A stretch of DNA of 57,056 bases from Bacteroidetes bacterium GWF2_43_63 (lineage in GTDB: Bacteria; Bacteroidota; Bacteroidia; Bacteroidales; DTU049): the NCBI GenBank assembly GCA_001769275.1, contig MEOQ01000044.1, forward strand, positions 1 to 57,056, read 5' to 3'. The stretch's first letter is position 1. Each line of letters opens with the position of its first letter. Below the pieces are notes generated by a model. It saw only the letters and a program-made list of their open reading frames with translations, was not told the DNA's origin and did no database searches. The translations under genes and the position numbers were made by a program. Shown here piece after piece: positions 25,696-35,300 of the stretch.

Positions 25696-25896
25696 ATGAA
25701 AACAAGAACGTTTGAAGTGCCGGTGGAATCGATGGTTGATTTTGCCGTAATCATCGAGGAAAACAGCCTTAACAATACTATTCAAGGCACCAATGATGAT
25801 GATTAAATTGTTGTTGAAGTGCACTATGAGCCTGACGACCGCGATGGCGTCTTTGAGTTGTTAGAATTGCTCTATCCCGAAGATGAAGATGACTAA
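25696..25896 (+). pseudogene. Small acidic protein gene split by an in-frame TAA
   Basis: ATG at 25696 reads MKTRTFEVPVESMVDFAVII and on to NDDD, then TAA at 25804-25806. The same frame continues without a break, IVVEVHYEPDDRDGVFELLE, to LLYPEDEDD and a second TAA at 25894. Both halves read as one coherent acidic protein of about 66 aa. GAA (Glu) to TAA would be a single-base change at a position where Glu fits. It lies immediately upstream of the coiled-coil gene and was probably co-transcribed with it. Alternatives are stop read-through, or that only the 36-aa product is made. Confidence 0.55.
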
Positions 25897-25962
25897 ACAA
25901 TGCCGAGACTGGGCGGGCAGCTTTGCCATGGCTGTCCGTCCGTTATTTCAAAACAAAACAAA

Positions 25963-26799
25963 ATGGACACATCCATCCGCATCGAAGTTCCCGCCGCGAT
26001 ATACAATCAGCTTGTGCGAATCCAGGAGAATCGCAGGCAGGCCGAAGGCCGTAAGCCATCGCTGTCTTCGATTATTCTGGATTTCTGCTCATCTTGCATC
26101 AATGATGAACAAACCAGCTCAAAAAATGTTCAATCCGCCGGTAATTCTGTACAAAACAATGCTGCAGATGTACAAAACACCCGCTTATTCCAGTCGGAAG
26201 AAAACATGCAAAAGCGGCTAACAAGGTGGGAAGACAGTCTGTTGAGATGGGAGACCAATCTCAATATAAGAGAATCAAGACTCAGAGAATCTTTACACGA
26301 CTTTGCTGAGCAACGTGAAGAGATTCATCAGGCCCGCCTCCAGATGCTTGAGGAGGAGGAAGAGCTTCCACGCAAAAAACCGCTTGCCGGACCGGAAGAG
26401 ATCATCGAGAACAAAATGATGTCGGTGGAGATCAAAGACAAGAACGAGAAAATCAAAAAGCTTAAAGAAACAATCAATATACTTGAAGAAGACCTCGAGA
26501 AGGCCCAAAGCGCAGCAAAGCCGCTAAAAGAACCCTCATCTTTTCTGAGCATCATCAAGGAATACTGGCCACTGATCCTGGCCGGCGCCGGGCTTCTGTT
26601 CACCTATTTCAAGAATCAGAAATCAGAATCGAAAAAACAAAACGAGCTGATGGGAAAACTCCTGGAGTCGCTTGGAAAAATCGATTCTGGGGACAAGGAA
26701 AAACTGGTGAAGAAGTTAATGGATGGGGTGAAAAACGCAGAAGGCTTGAATAAAGACTCTTTTTGCCGAAAAGATGATCACAATTCTGAATCAAGTTAG
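25963..26799 (+). CDS. Coiled-coil protein with single membrane segment
   Basis: A 278-aa protein. Residues 1-45 (MDTSIRIEVPAAIYNQLVRI then GRKPSLSSIILDFC) resemble a ribbon-helix-helix-like or antitoxin-type N-terminus. Residues about 90-190 are a highly charged coiled coil (repeated R/E heptads, EEEEELPRKK, KIKKLKETINILEEDLEKA). YWPLILAGAGLLFTYF (about 205-220) is one membrane helix, and the tail is lysine-rich. A longer frame from ATG 25900 adds 21 residues without conservation cues; the ATG at 25963 after an A-rich leader is preferred. A decayed copy of its 3' end occurs at 30239-30360, on the other side of the ubiquitin-like island. Confidence 0.65.
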   Translation: MDTSIRIEVPAAIYNQLVRIQENRRQAEGRKPSLSSIILDFCSSCINDEQTSSKNVQSAGNSVQNNAADVQNTRLFQSEENMQKRLTRWEDSLLRWETNLNIRESRLRESLHDFAEQREEIHQARLQMLEEEEELPRKKPLAGPEEIIENKMMSVEIKDKNEKIKKLKETINILEEDLEKAQSAAKPLKEPSSFLSIIKEYWPLILAGAGLLFTYFKNQKSESKKQNELMGKLLESLGKIDSGDKEKLVKKLMDGVKNAEGLNKDSFCRKDDHNSESS

Positions 26800-26957
26800 T
26801 TCGTTCTACGTCTCGTTCACAAATGAACAATTTGGCAACAGTTTCCCCTAAGAACCTCTAACAACAGCATTTTCATCCAGACTCATCCCGCACAGTGATA
26901 TAATCACGTATTATGCATCAAAAGAGTCCAGTAAGCATTATGCACAATAGTTGTAAT

Positions 26958-27371
26958 TTAAATTTCAAAAAAATTACGAATAAATCGTCTGACTCCCTGC
27001 AATCTCTTCTTTTTCGCATAATATGAGTCGTAAAACTTTTTCTTTTTCTCTTCCTCATATTGACGCCCTTCATCTATTCGTTCTTCGCTCCATTGATCAG
27101 ACCAAATTATTACTCCTTTAGTAATCCAATAATGAGATCTACAAGGCAATTGCCAATTTCCAATAGATGGGTAAAGGGTTGGTCTATTATTTACCTCTAT
27201 AAAAGACCATTCTGAGGGCCCAAGTGGTGTAATAATTTTATTCATGCAACCACAGGGACATAAATGCCCTGCAATTCCGAACTTTTTTGAGACATATAAA
27301 ACACCTTCATCAAGTTCCTTTGGCAAATAATACACTTTTAATAATTTAATCTTTTGCATTTTCTCCAACAC
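26958..27371 (-). CDS. DUF6527-family protein of a ubiquitin-like conjugation locus
   Basis: A 137-aa protein with a compact metal-binding core: HLCPCGCMNKI (C38, C40, C42), ITPLGPSEWSF, PTLYPSIGNWQLPCRSHYWI (C77, H80). This matches my recollection of DUF6527, regularly encoded beside multiubiquitin and ThiF genes. The C-x-C-x-C plus C..H set suggests one zinc site, as in treble-clef or RING-like folds. The C-terminal 50 residues are a basic, charged helix. It overlaps the E1-like gene by 26 bases (an ATG at 27359 is an alternative start), so the two are coupled. Its biochemical role in the pathway is not established. Confidence 0.75.
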   Translation of the reverse strand: MLEKMQKIKLLKVYYLPKELDEGVLYVSKKFGIAGHLCPCGCMNKIITPLGPSEWSFIEVNNRPTLYPSIGNWQLPCRSHYWITKGVIIWSDQWSEERIDEGRQYEEEKKKKFYDSYYAKKKRLQGVRRFIRNFFEI

Positions 27372-28521
27372 AACTTAATCCATCAATACAAAACAGTGTA
27401 TGGTAAAAAGAATTATCATCAGAGTAAAATCCCCGCAATTGCTTATATTTTATTATTGCTAAACATGCATTTAGTGCATTAAGTTCCGAAATCTGAATGC
27501 TACTTTTATAAACATCATCAGGTATGTCACAGAGTGGAGCCAATCTTTTATCTACAATATTTTGAGCTGACTCCTTTGAGAAACTTGTAACCCGGAGTGT
27601 CCCACTTATTGGTCCAGAATCTTTATCAAGCCCCATCCCAACATCAATAAATGGAATTTTTAATTTTATTAGTAAATCAAAAATTTCAGCACGTGAAGCC
27701 CCACAGTCTACACATACAAAAGCAAATGACACTCCTTCCAAATCATGCGCTGAATCAGATGTGATGTTTTGTGAGAGTATGTTTACATTCTTACGAAAGT
27801 TGCTATAACGAAGCCTATATACTTCAGCTTTTCTTTTGCCAAGCTCCTCTTCACTCAATTTTCCAGGTGATCTAAAAGCATTATGAACATAATACAAATC
27901 TGAATCGAACCCTCTAATCTCTTTTACTGGAATTTTCACGATGAAATCCAAGAGATATGCTCCTGTACCGCCAAGTCCAATAATGGCAATAGTGTCGTCT
28001 TCAAGGTTTGCATTTAAATCACCAATTTCCGCCCTACTAGTCAGTGTGTCTCTAAAATTGAACACAGATTCTGAATCTTCTGACATGACTCTGAATGTAT
28101 AAGGATGAACATCAAATTTATTCATTGCTGGCCCAGAAATGATTGTAACATAATTCTCGATTTTTTCATACCAATCAGTAAACTTTCCAGCAATTGGCTT
28201 ATTGGAAAATGATCTTTGAACCTTAAGATCATCACTAGCTAATGTTAATTGCATTTCTGCACCACCGAGATTTCTAATAGGCTCGCCATTTATTTCATAT
28301 GGATGGCTACCACAAAAAAATATTTGATGATCATGCATCCTGACTTTATATTGATCTACTGCAATTAATTTTGAAACGATTGCTCCCGTTTTTAAATCAC
28401 CATATTCATCTAAATATGGAATATCTCTTACAACTAGATGATTGCTATCAACGGATAGTGCATATCCCTTCTTCAGAAGCCTGTCAATATCTTCATTGTG
28501 CTCAGCAAGTCTTGTAGCCAT
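27346..28521 (-). CDS. ThiF-family E1-like adenylyltransferase
   Basis: A 391-aa protein. The N-terminal 160 residues form a separate domain (GEPIRNLGG, FDVHPYTFRVMS) of the type found before ThiF in multiubiquitin loci. The Rossmann-type E1 core follows: IAIIGLGGTGAYLLDF (residues 178-193) binds ATP, FDSDLYYVHNAFRSPG (205-220) provides the conserved Asp, Asn and Arg, then a FAFVCVDCGASR strand. By family knowledge it would adenylate the C-terminus of the ubiquitin-like protein encoded just upstream. Its start is 4 bases past that gene's stop. No E2 domain was recognised in the locus. Confidence 0.8.
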   Translation of the reverse strand: MATRLAEHNEDIDRLLKKGYALSVDSNHLVVRDIPYLDEYGDLKTGAIVSKLIAVDQYKVRMHDHQIFFCGSHPYEINGEPIRNLGGAEMQLTLASDDLKVQRSFSNKPIAGKFTDWYEKIENYVTIISGPAMNKFDVHPYTFRVMSEDSESVFNFRDTLTSRAEIGDLNANLEDDTIAIIGLGGTGAYLLDFIVKIPVKEIRGFDSDLYYVHNAFRSPGKLSEEELGKRKAEVYRLRYSNFRKNVNILSQNITSDSAHDLEGVSFAFVCVDCGASRAEIFDLLIKLKIPFIDVGMGLDKDSGPISGTLRVTSFSKESAQNIVDKRLAPLCDIPDDVYKSSIQISELNALNACLAIIKYKQLRGFYSDDNSFYHTLFCIDGLSCVGENAKD

Positions 28522-28525
28522 ATTA

Positions 28526-28786
28526 TTAAGATTGACCTGTGTGTTTGACTTTGAAAATCATTCCATCTTTAACTTTTACAACACCACCCGGGGGCAAAAT
28601 ACCAGCAGGTTTATCACCATGACCTCTTTCATAGGTCACAGAATACGTTCGTTCCGGATGTTGAGGAAAATCGGAGAAGGCTATTGTTACAACTTCTTCA
28701 TATGAAATCACATCCTTTTCTACTTGATAAGGAGGCTCACCATTTACTATGATATTTACCTCTTTTTTTTCTTTTGTGTTTTGCAT
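28526..28786 (-). CDS. Multiubiquitin-type (ubiquitin-like) protein, single domain
   Basis: An 86-aa protein with the beta-grasp pattern of the multiubiquitin family: VNIIVNGEPPYQVEKDVISYEEVVTIAF, then RTYSVTYERGHG, GGVVKVKDGMIFKVKHTG. Only one domain is present, whereas many family members have several. It ends TGQS rather than Gly-Gly. It is the first of three genes (UBL, E1, DUF6527), 4 bases upstream of E1. A -7-like element and an imperfect palindrome lie upstream, before the WYL regulator gene. Confidence 0.75.
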   Translation of the reverse strand: MQNTKEKKEVNIIVNGEPPYQVEKDVISYEEVVTIAFSDFPQHPERTYSVTYERGHGDKPAGILPPGGVVKVKDGMIFKVKHTGQS

Positions 28787-28822
28787 TTTCTCAGTTTTAA
28801 ACGTTAATTTCCATTTACGCTA

Positions 28823-28830
28823 CAAACATA
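28823..28830 (-). promoter_or_regulatory. Promoter -7 element of the ubiquitin-like operon
   Basis: TATGTTTG on the minus strand fits TAnnTTTG and lies 36 bases before the ATG at 28786. No clean -33 TTTG; that region is occupied by the inverted repeat at 28839-28859. Confidence 0.45.
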
Positions 28831-28838
28831 CAATGACA

Positions 28839-28859
28839 TGGCGCAACCTACTTGCGTCA
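28839..28859. promoter_or_regulatory. Imperfect inverted repeat, possible WYL-regulator operator
   Basis: TGGCGCAA, spacer CCTAC, TTGCGTCA: 8-bp arms with one mismatch. It sits just upstream of the -7 element of the ubiquitin-like operon, directly after the WYL gene. This is the placement expected of a regulator site, although binding is inferred. Confidence 0.4.
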
Positions 28860-28885
28860 TTAAAAAATTACAAAAAAAATTCTAA

Positions 28886-29890
28886 TTAGCTATTTTTGTA
28901 TGTGCTTATGGCCTTTTTTAACATTTGCTGAAGCGTATTTCGAACTGACTTTGGAGTTAAAACAGTTGCTAAGCTTCCATAACTGAGAATCTTCGAAAAA
29001 AATTCATAAGAAGGCTTAACTGACACCTGAATAACAAATCTATCAATGGTATCTTCTATAACGATTTGAGAATGATGAATTGGCAAAGTTTTCAAATAAT
29101 TTCCTTGTTCAGGATCAAAGGAAATAACAACATCAATCGGATCCACATCAGCAACAGTAATACCAAACGAGAATTTGAAATATTCCTTACTGTCAAAAGA
29201 AATTTCGTCGAAAATCTCTTCTGTTATTGTAACATCAATAATTCTATCCAATGCAAAAGTGATTAAGCGGTCATACTTCACATTTATTCCAATGATATAC
29301 CAAAGTTGCTTATCTTCTTTTAAGAGAATTGGCTTGATCTTATGACTTTTAATTTCATCATCGAATTTCTGATATTCAATTACAACAATACGCTTTTTTG
29401 ATATAGCATCTAAAATAGAGGCTATAAGTTCTGTACCACCAACTTGAGGATGTTTTTCAGTCTCAAGTAGTGTTTCTTTTTCGAACAGAGCTTTAATTTC
29501 TGGGGAAATATTTGAATTATCCAAAACTTTTTGAACTGCATTCGTTATTTGCTTGAAAATAGGGTATTCTTTATATTGACTAACAGTTTTTGCATAAAAA
29601 AGCAACGCAGTCACTTCCTCAGGTTCTAATTCTAAAGATGGAAATATATTATTAGGTATTTCGGAGTAATAATATGATTTTGTACTTTCATCATAAAAAA
29701 TCGGTAAATAAAATCCTAAATCGGTATCTTCTGCCAAATCTTTAAGATCCGTTTGAATTGTACGCAATTTAACTGGCAAACCAGCTTCATTACAAATTTC
29801 AACAAGTCGACTAGTCTTATGTTTTCCACCTCTACGTAAAACATTATGAATAATTCTATATCTTTTTAACGCTTCTTTATTTTTAGGCAT
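28886..29890 (-). CDS. WYL-domain transcriptional regulator
   Basis: A 334-aa protein with an N-terminal HTH (RYRIIHNVLRRGGKHKTSRLVEICNE, then LRTIQTDLKDLAED) and a WYL domain around residues 155-235 (RIVVIEYQKFDDE, KPILLKEDKQLWYIIGIN, LITFALDRIIDV). A C-terminal WCX-like region (VVISFDPEQGNYLKTLPIH, then IQVSVKPSYEFFSKILSYG) follows. WYL regulators are frequent controllers of phage-defence operons and are thought to bind nucleic acid or nucleotide ligands. It is upstream of, and on the same strand as, the ubiquitin-like gene with a 99-base gap, and is therefore the likely regulator of that operon. Confidence 0.8.
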   Translation of the reverse strand: MPKNKEALKRYRIIHNVLRRGGKHKTSRLVEICNEAGLPVKLRTIQTDLKDLAEDTDLGFYLPIFYDESTKSYYYSEIPNNIFPSLELEPEEVTALLFYAKTVSQYKEYPIFKQITNAVQKVLDNSNISPEIKALFEKETLLETEKHPQVGGTELIASILDAISKKRIVVIEYQKFDDEIKSHKIKPILLKEDKQLWYIIGINVKYDRLITFALDRIIDVTITEEIFDEISFDSKEYFKFSFGITVADVDPIDVVISFDPEQGNYLKTLPIHHSQIVIEDTIDRFVIQVSVKPSYEFFSKILSYGSLATVLTPKSVRNTLQQMLKKAISTYKNS

Positions 29891-29931
29891 AATTTGAATT
29901 TTTTTAGAGAATGTCCAGATTCAAAAATACG

Positions 29932-29939
29932 ATTTTTTG
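29932..29939 (-). promoter_or_regulatory. Promoter -7 element of the WYL gene
   Basis: TATTTTTG on the minus strand, 41 bases before the ATG at 29890. The A/T-rich context makes chance matches likely, and no -33 motif is visible. Confidence 0.3.
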
Positions 29940-29975
29940 TAAATATTCATTTGAATTGAAACAATTTTTTTAATT

Positions 29976-30113
29976 GAAATACCCATCTTCATTTATTGAA
30001 AATTCAATTTATCTCAGTCTGAAGAACTATTTTTTCGGCGTTGGTTGGCAATCGGTGAAATTTGAATTCAGGTTTTCATAGAATGCAGTAGTAGCTGCTA
30101 TTTTGATTTGATT
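29976..30113 (-). mobile_element. Decayed end of the 42.8-kb transposase element
   Basis: This stretch aligns over about 138 bases with 42778-42913, the 3' end of the transposase gene plus its flank. Shared blocks include gaaatacccat, tgaagaactat, ggttggcaatcggt / ggttgacaatcggt, and tagctgctatt / tggctgctatt ending in tgatttgat. Identity is roughly three quarters, with small indels; the rest of the element is absent. Confidence 0.65.
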
Positions 30114-30238
30114 TGATGAGACATGCGGTATGCTTTCCAATCGTGAATGCTGAAAATGCACTGAAACCTCTATTGAAAATTAAAGAAATTCAACAACAAA
30201 TCGTTGTCGACACCTGAATTCTGATCACGTGTTACAAT

Positions 30239-30360
30239 AACCAGAAATCAGACTCCAAAAAACAAAGCGAGCTGAAGGGAAAACTCCTGGAATCGCTTGG
30301 TAAAATCGATCCTGGTGATAATGGGGGAGGTTGGAGAAGACGTTGGCGGAAGGAGTGAAA
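30239..30360 (+). pseudogene. Fragment of a second copy of the coiled-coil membrane protein gene
   Basis: Closely similar to 26613-26740, the 3' part of the coiled-coil gene: ccagaaatcaga, aaaaaacaaa, gagctga, gggaaaactcctgga, tcgcttgg, aaaatcgat all align. The similarity fades after about 30330 in a G-rich stretch with indels. No start codon or full frame remains. It marks a duplicated or split locus around the ubiquitin-like island. Confidence 0.65.
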
Positions 30361-30806
30361 AATGGCTAAAGTATTTAAGAAAATGAGCAGAATAAAAGAA
30401 CCGGAAATAAGTTAATTTGTAAAGATTTGGATTTATTTACATAATCTGAATTACAATGCCCTGCAAGTATTTATAAGAGATTTAAGAATGAAAATACATT
30501 CTGACAAAATCTCAATTATTAATACTATGAGCTAATTTTCGGCGACAATATTCACGGTATTATCGATAAGAAACCTCATGTCTGCGTTAATTACATGTTA
30601 AGCATTAACGTTATATTTGATTATTTATATATTTGTATCGCGATCTTAAGTTTTACGATAAATGGGTACTCCAGTATTGAAATAGAACATGATTGATCTG
30701 GCGCAGTGAACGGGGTTTCAAAATCGGAATGCAATAATACTTCAGGATCAGTTTTCATTTTCGCTTTTTCACTGTCGCTGTCAAAAACTTATTAATGCTG
30801 TCAAAC
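30361..30806. other. Intergenic region upstream of the T9SS/RHS genes
   Basis: No gene seen. It contains two TATATTTG sequences (30612-30619 and 30628-30635) that fit the TAnnTTTG promoter element but lie about 175 bases before the next ATG, implying a long leader if used. No riboswitch-like structure was recognised. Confidence 0.35.
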
Positions 30807-32318
30807 ATGAAATTGTTTATAGGAATTTCTGTAGTAGTTTTACTATTATTGTCGGGACTTTTGTCTCAGGCACAGGTTAAAAACTTCTCCACACCCCGAA
30901 TCTGGCTGCGGGCCGATTCGATGGGAAATGGCAATGTCTGGAAAGACCTGAGCGGAAATGGCTATCATGCACACGGACATCAGGGCCAGTTCAATCCGGA
31001 AATGGGGTTGTTCAACTATCAGCCATGCCTGATGTTTGATTCAGTGTCTCATCCGCTGTGGGTCGATTACACAGCACATAAAAAATCGCCAATGATTGCA
31101 TTTGCGGTTTATAAACCAACGAATACAGCTGAAGAAGCCGGAATATGGGCGCTGCGGCTGGATTCGGCAGGGCAGGTAAAACTGACTTCGCAGAAACTAG
31201 GCTTTTTTGGCAGGGATAATCTATACAACGATTCAACTTCAACTGAGCCTGTTTTGAACCTGCTTAAAATGAGCTGGAAAGGAAAAGATATTGACACCAA
31301 TGTGAGCCGGCTTTATCTGGCAGGTACCGATTCACTTGATTTCAGGGGAAAATTTGCAGAGTTTATGTTTTTTGACAGCACCCTCAAACAAAAGGAAATG
31401 CTGCGCATTCACACCTACCTTGCTATAAAATATGGCATCAATATACGCGAATTCAATTATGTGAATTCGACCGATTCAGTGCTTTGGGATTATGAAACCG
31501 ATTCGCTTTACAGCAATAATATTGCAGGAATCGGGAAAGATTCATTATTGCTGATTGACCAGAAACAAAGCTGCGGACGCGGTGGAGAAGCCAATCTCAG
31601 CATTGCAGTCGCAACGCATTATGAAACAAACAAACTGAATCCGACAACAATAAATGAAATGGATTATCTGATCTGGGGCGACAATGGGAAAATGCTGAAC
31701 ACATTCTCACCCGGCGATAGTCTTTCGCAATGTGCATGGCTGATGAAAAAATCCGGGGCAACATCTAGCAACATCAATACACAATTAATAGTTCATGCAC
31801 CTGAGATAACTGATGCCATGACGTTGAATCTTGTGATCAGCCGCGAGACCAACTTTGCATTTCCGCTGAATATGGCAGAAATTGCTTTTGCAGACAGTGT
31901 TGACACGCTTGGTAATTATTATTTCAGCGGCATCAACTGGGACATTGACAACTCGGGCAGCGATGCATTTACTTTTCAATTGACCGACACTTTATCAGTT
32001 GTTGAGCGTAGCCAGATAACACAAACAACGAACGGCAACAATAACAACAATAGCGATAATCAGAATACGGCTTCCATTTCATCCATTGAGGTATATCCGA
32101 ATCCGACCAGCGCCGAATACTCAATAGATATCCGCCTCACGCAAGATGCAGACGTAATGGTGAGCATTCAGGATGAAGGTGGAAAGGCTATACAGAAGAC
32201 AAAATACAATGGTGCATCGAGCTATCTGATCAAAGGAACACTGACTGAAAAAGGTTGCTATCTGATCAAAATTGAATCGGGTAATGATGCAAAAATTGTA
32301 AAACTGATTGTTCAATAA
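30807..32318 (+). CDS. T9SS type A sorting-domain secreted protein
   Basis: A 503-aa protein starting at MKLFIGISVVVLLLL; an in-frame ATG at 30795 adds four residues. Signal peptide to about residue 23 (LLSQAQ). Residues 25-75 (TPRIWLRADSMGN, VWKDLSGNGYHAHG) are the LamG-like opening common in Bacteroidota surface proteins. A middle region with GIGKDSLLLI and YLIWGDNG is typical of the same family. The C-terminus (ISSIEVYPNPTSAEYSIDI, ending GNDAKIVKLIVQ) is a type A T9SS sorting domain. It is exported across the outer membrane by T9SS. It ends 26 bases before the giant RHS gene and is probably co-transcribed with it. Confidence 0.8.
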   Translation: MKLFIGISVVVLLLLSGLLSQAQVKNFSTPRIWLRADSMGNGNVWKDLSGNGYHAHGHQGQFNPEMGLFNYQPCLMFDSVSHPLWVDYTAHKKSPMIAFAVYKPTNTAEEAGIWALRLDSAGQVKLTSQKLGFFGRDNLYNDSTSTEPVLNLLKMSWKGKDIDTNVSRLYLAGTDSLDFRGKFAEFMFFDSTLKQKEMLRIHTYLAIKYGINIREFNYVNSTDSVLWDYETDSLYSNNIAGIGKDSLLLIDQKQSCGRGGEANLSIAVATHYETNKLNPTTINEMDYLIWGDNGKMLNTFSPGDSLSQCAWLMKKSGATSSNINTQLIVHAPEITDAMTLNLVISRETNFAFPLNMAEIAFADSVDTLGNYYFSGINWDIDNSGSDAFTFQLTDTLSVVERSQITQTTNGNNNNNSDNQNTASISSIEVYPNPTSAEYSIDIRLTQDADVMVSIQDEGGKAIQKTKYNGASSYLIKGTLTEKGCYLIKIESGNDAKIVKLIVQ

Positions 32319-32344
32319 AGTTATCACACAGAATTCAATCCGGT

Positions 32345-35300
32345 ATGAAAAGTTCAATAATCATCGCAGGTGTAGTTGCCATAGCTTCGGCAGCACTCAT
32401 ATATAATTTTGTTTCATCAGACAGCGACAATTTTGTCAGCAACCATAAAAACCAGTTGCCAAACTCATCGCAGGAGAATTCCAAAACTGAGGAATACGAA
32501 GCTGAGGTGCTGGCTCCTACAGGGCTTTCGAAGCTGGTGTACGAATCGCAGAATATCAATACCGGTGTGATTGGTATTGATGCTGAAACAAACATTGATG
32601 ATCCGCACGACAACACATTTATCGTGTATCTCGACGGCGATGTTGAGAGCGGGCGCCAGGCCTGGCTTGAGTATGATTTGTACGGAGCCGAAGATTTTAC
32701 TTCGGTGAGCCGGACTATCAACGATCAAATAGCTGTTGGTGGTGCATTTATAAAACTCTCGCAGGAATGGAGTGTTCAGCGCGAGAAGATTGATGCGAGC
32801 CAGCTGCATAAGGGTGACAACATTGTACGCTTTTCAATTCCCGGCAATCAGGATTTTAATTACACGGTGAAAAATGTCCGCATTCGTTTTGATGAAAGTG
32901 TGGACATGAGCCGGAAAATTGTTCTCAATCAACCGATGTCAAAAAGTTATTACAACCGCTATGGATACATCAGTGGTTTTGTAAGCGGCAACGGCAGCGA
33001 GAATGCAAAGATTTATGCCAATGGCAAACTTGTGCGCAGCAATCAGGCCATATTTGAAGGAATCGTCGATCAGATTGCTTCAAACGGATCCGACTGGGAA
33101 GCAGTTGTTACCGCCGTTTTCGCCGATGGACAAATCATCAGCGACACTGCCCGTTTCTGCAATCCGGCAACATGTGATTTCAGCAATGAGATTACTCCGG
33201 ACATTGCATACAATGAAACATTAGTAACTGCCCAAATGCCGGTACACATGAATATTCCCGGCTTCGAACTAAACGGAGAGCCCGGCTCAGTTACAACCAA
33301 AGTAAAAATGTCAGTCACCGGATTGCGTTCGCAGGACATGGCTTTGCCGCGCCTTTCGATGGTGAACGTGACCGGCGCAAGCAATGGTTTCCGCTGTCTG
33401 CCTCACGGAAATCTGTTTGCAAAAGAAGTTGAAGTACGCATAAAATACGACACAGCGCGCATTCCGCAAGGCTATGGCCCGAAAGATATCCGCACTTTTT
33501 ATTATGACGAATCGCAAAACGATTGGGTCATGCTGCCCTACGACACCGTTGACATAGCCAGTTGCGAAATTGTATCGCACACCAACCACTTCACCGATTT
33601 CATCAACGCCATTCTGAAGACTCCGGAAAGCCCACAAACACAAGCCTTCACGCCGACTTCGATGAAAGATATGAAATATGCTGATCCGATTGCTCATATC
33701 AACATGATGAGCCCACCGCAGGCGAATAACAGTGGAACAGCGAATCTTTCATTGCCCATTCAGGTTCCTGCAGGACGACAGGGAATGCAACCACAGTTGG
33801 CAATTACCTACAATAGTGAAGGTGGAAATGGATGGCTAGGTGTTGGCTGGGGAATGAATACTCCGAGTATTAGTATTGATACACGGTGGGGCGTACCTCT
33901 TTACTCTTCAAGCTTTGAAACAGAAGAATATTTTGTAAATGGTCAGCAGATTATTCAACTTGAAATTTCCGCAAACGATACAACTCGGGATACAGTCTTA
34001 CATATGAGTAGAAGCAGAGTAAGAGCAAGTGGAGATATTAATTTTTCATATCGGGTTGAAGGAGCATTTGATAAAATTATAAGACATGGTAGTAGCCCAA
34101 GTACATATTGGTGGGAAGTTATTGACAAGCAAGGAACACAATATTACTATGGCAAATACAGCAGTGATCCGGGAGTAAATCTCAACTGTGTCTTAAGGCA
34201 GCCAGGAACAAATAGTATTGCACATTGGGCGCTGGCAGAAGTGCGGGATTTGTATGGGAACTATGTTAAATATAATTATCAGATAGTTACACACTCAGGG
34301 ACACCCGGAAGCGGAGGAAAACAGATATATCCACAATCCATAGTTTACACTGGATTTGGCAACACTGATGGCTTGTATTCAGTTAATTTTGTATACGATG
34401 CGGGAAGAGACGATTATCAGATTTCTGGACGATATGGTTTTCTGGAAGTTACGGACAGGTTGCTGTCGCATATAAATATTTCGTTTGATGGTCAATATAT
34501 CCGGTCGTATGGAATCAAATATAAAACCGGAGCGTACAATAAAAACCTGATTTGCGCCATTGCTGATATCACAGATAGTACACAACATGGAGTAACAAAG
34601 CAGGAGACTTGTGAAACCTTGGATACAATGCATATTCCGGGAGTGAAAGTGCATACATTTCAATACTATGAAGAAGAGGGATTAGAGTTTCGTTCTGTCA
34701 TTGATACATTATTCACTCAGCCAGAATACTCGGAAACTTTGTTTGAGGGTGATTATATAGACACAGAAACACAAGGTATTGGAAGGAGTAAGGGCACTAC
34801 CACTGGAATTGGAGGATCAATTTCTTTAGGTCTTGGCACAAATATTTTGTCTAAGTCAAATTCGATAGGATTGAATATTAATACCTCCGTAGGAACATTA
34901 AAAGAAAAAATTCAAATTTTAGATATAAATGGTGATGGCATACCTGACAAACTAGAGAGAAATGGCAACTCCTACAACTTGTACAAAGGATCATTGGATA
35001 GCAATAAAGAACTTGTTTTCAGCACAACACCACACAATCTGAATACGCTTCCAAACCTTGGCAGAAACTGGAATTATTCGAGAGGAATTGGAGCGGAAAT
35101 CCAGGCTAATTTACCTTCAATTAATGGCTCTGCAAGCATCTCCAAAAACTGGACAGACCAATACACTTCAAGCTATTTTGCAGACATTAATGCTGATGGT
35201 TACATTGATTACGTTGATGATAATAAGATTTACTTCAACAAACCAAACACGAGTAATAATCCGGTTTTTTACGAAGAAGATGGAAATATAATTCAATATT

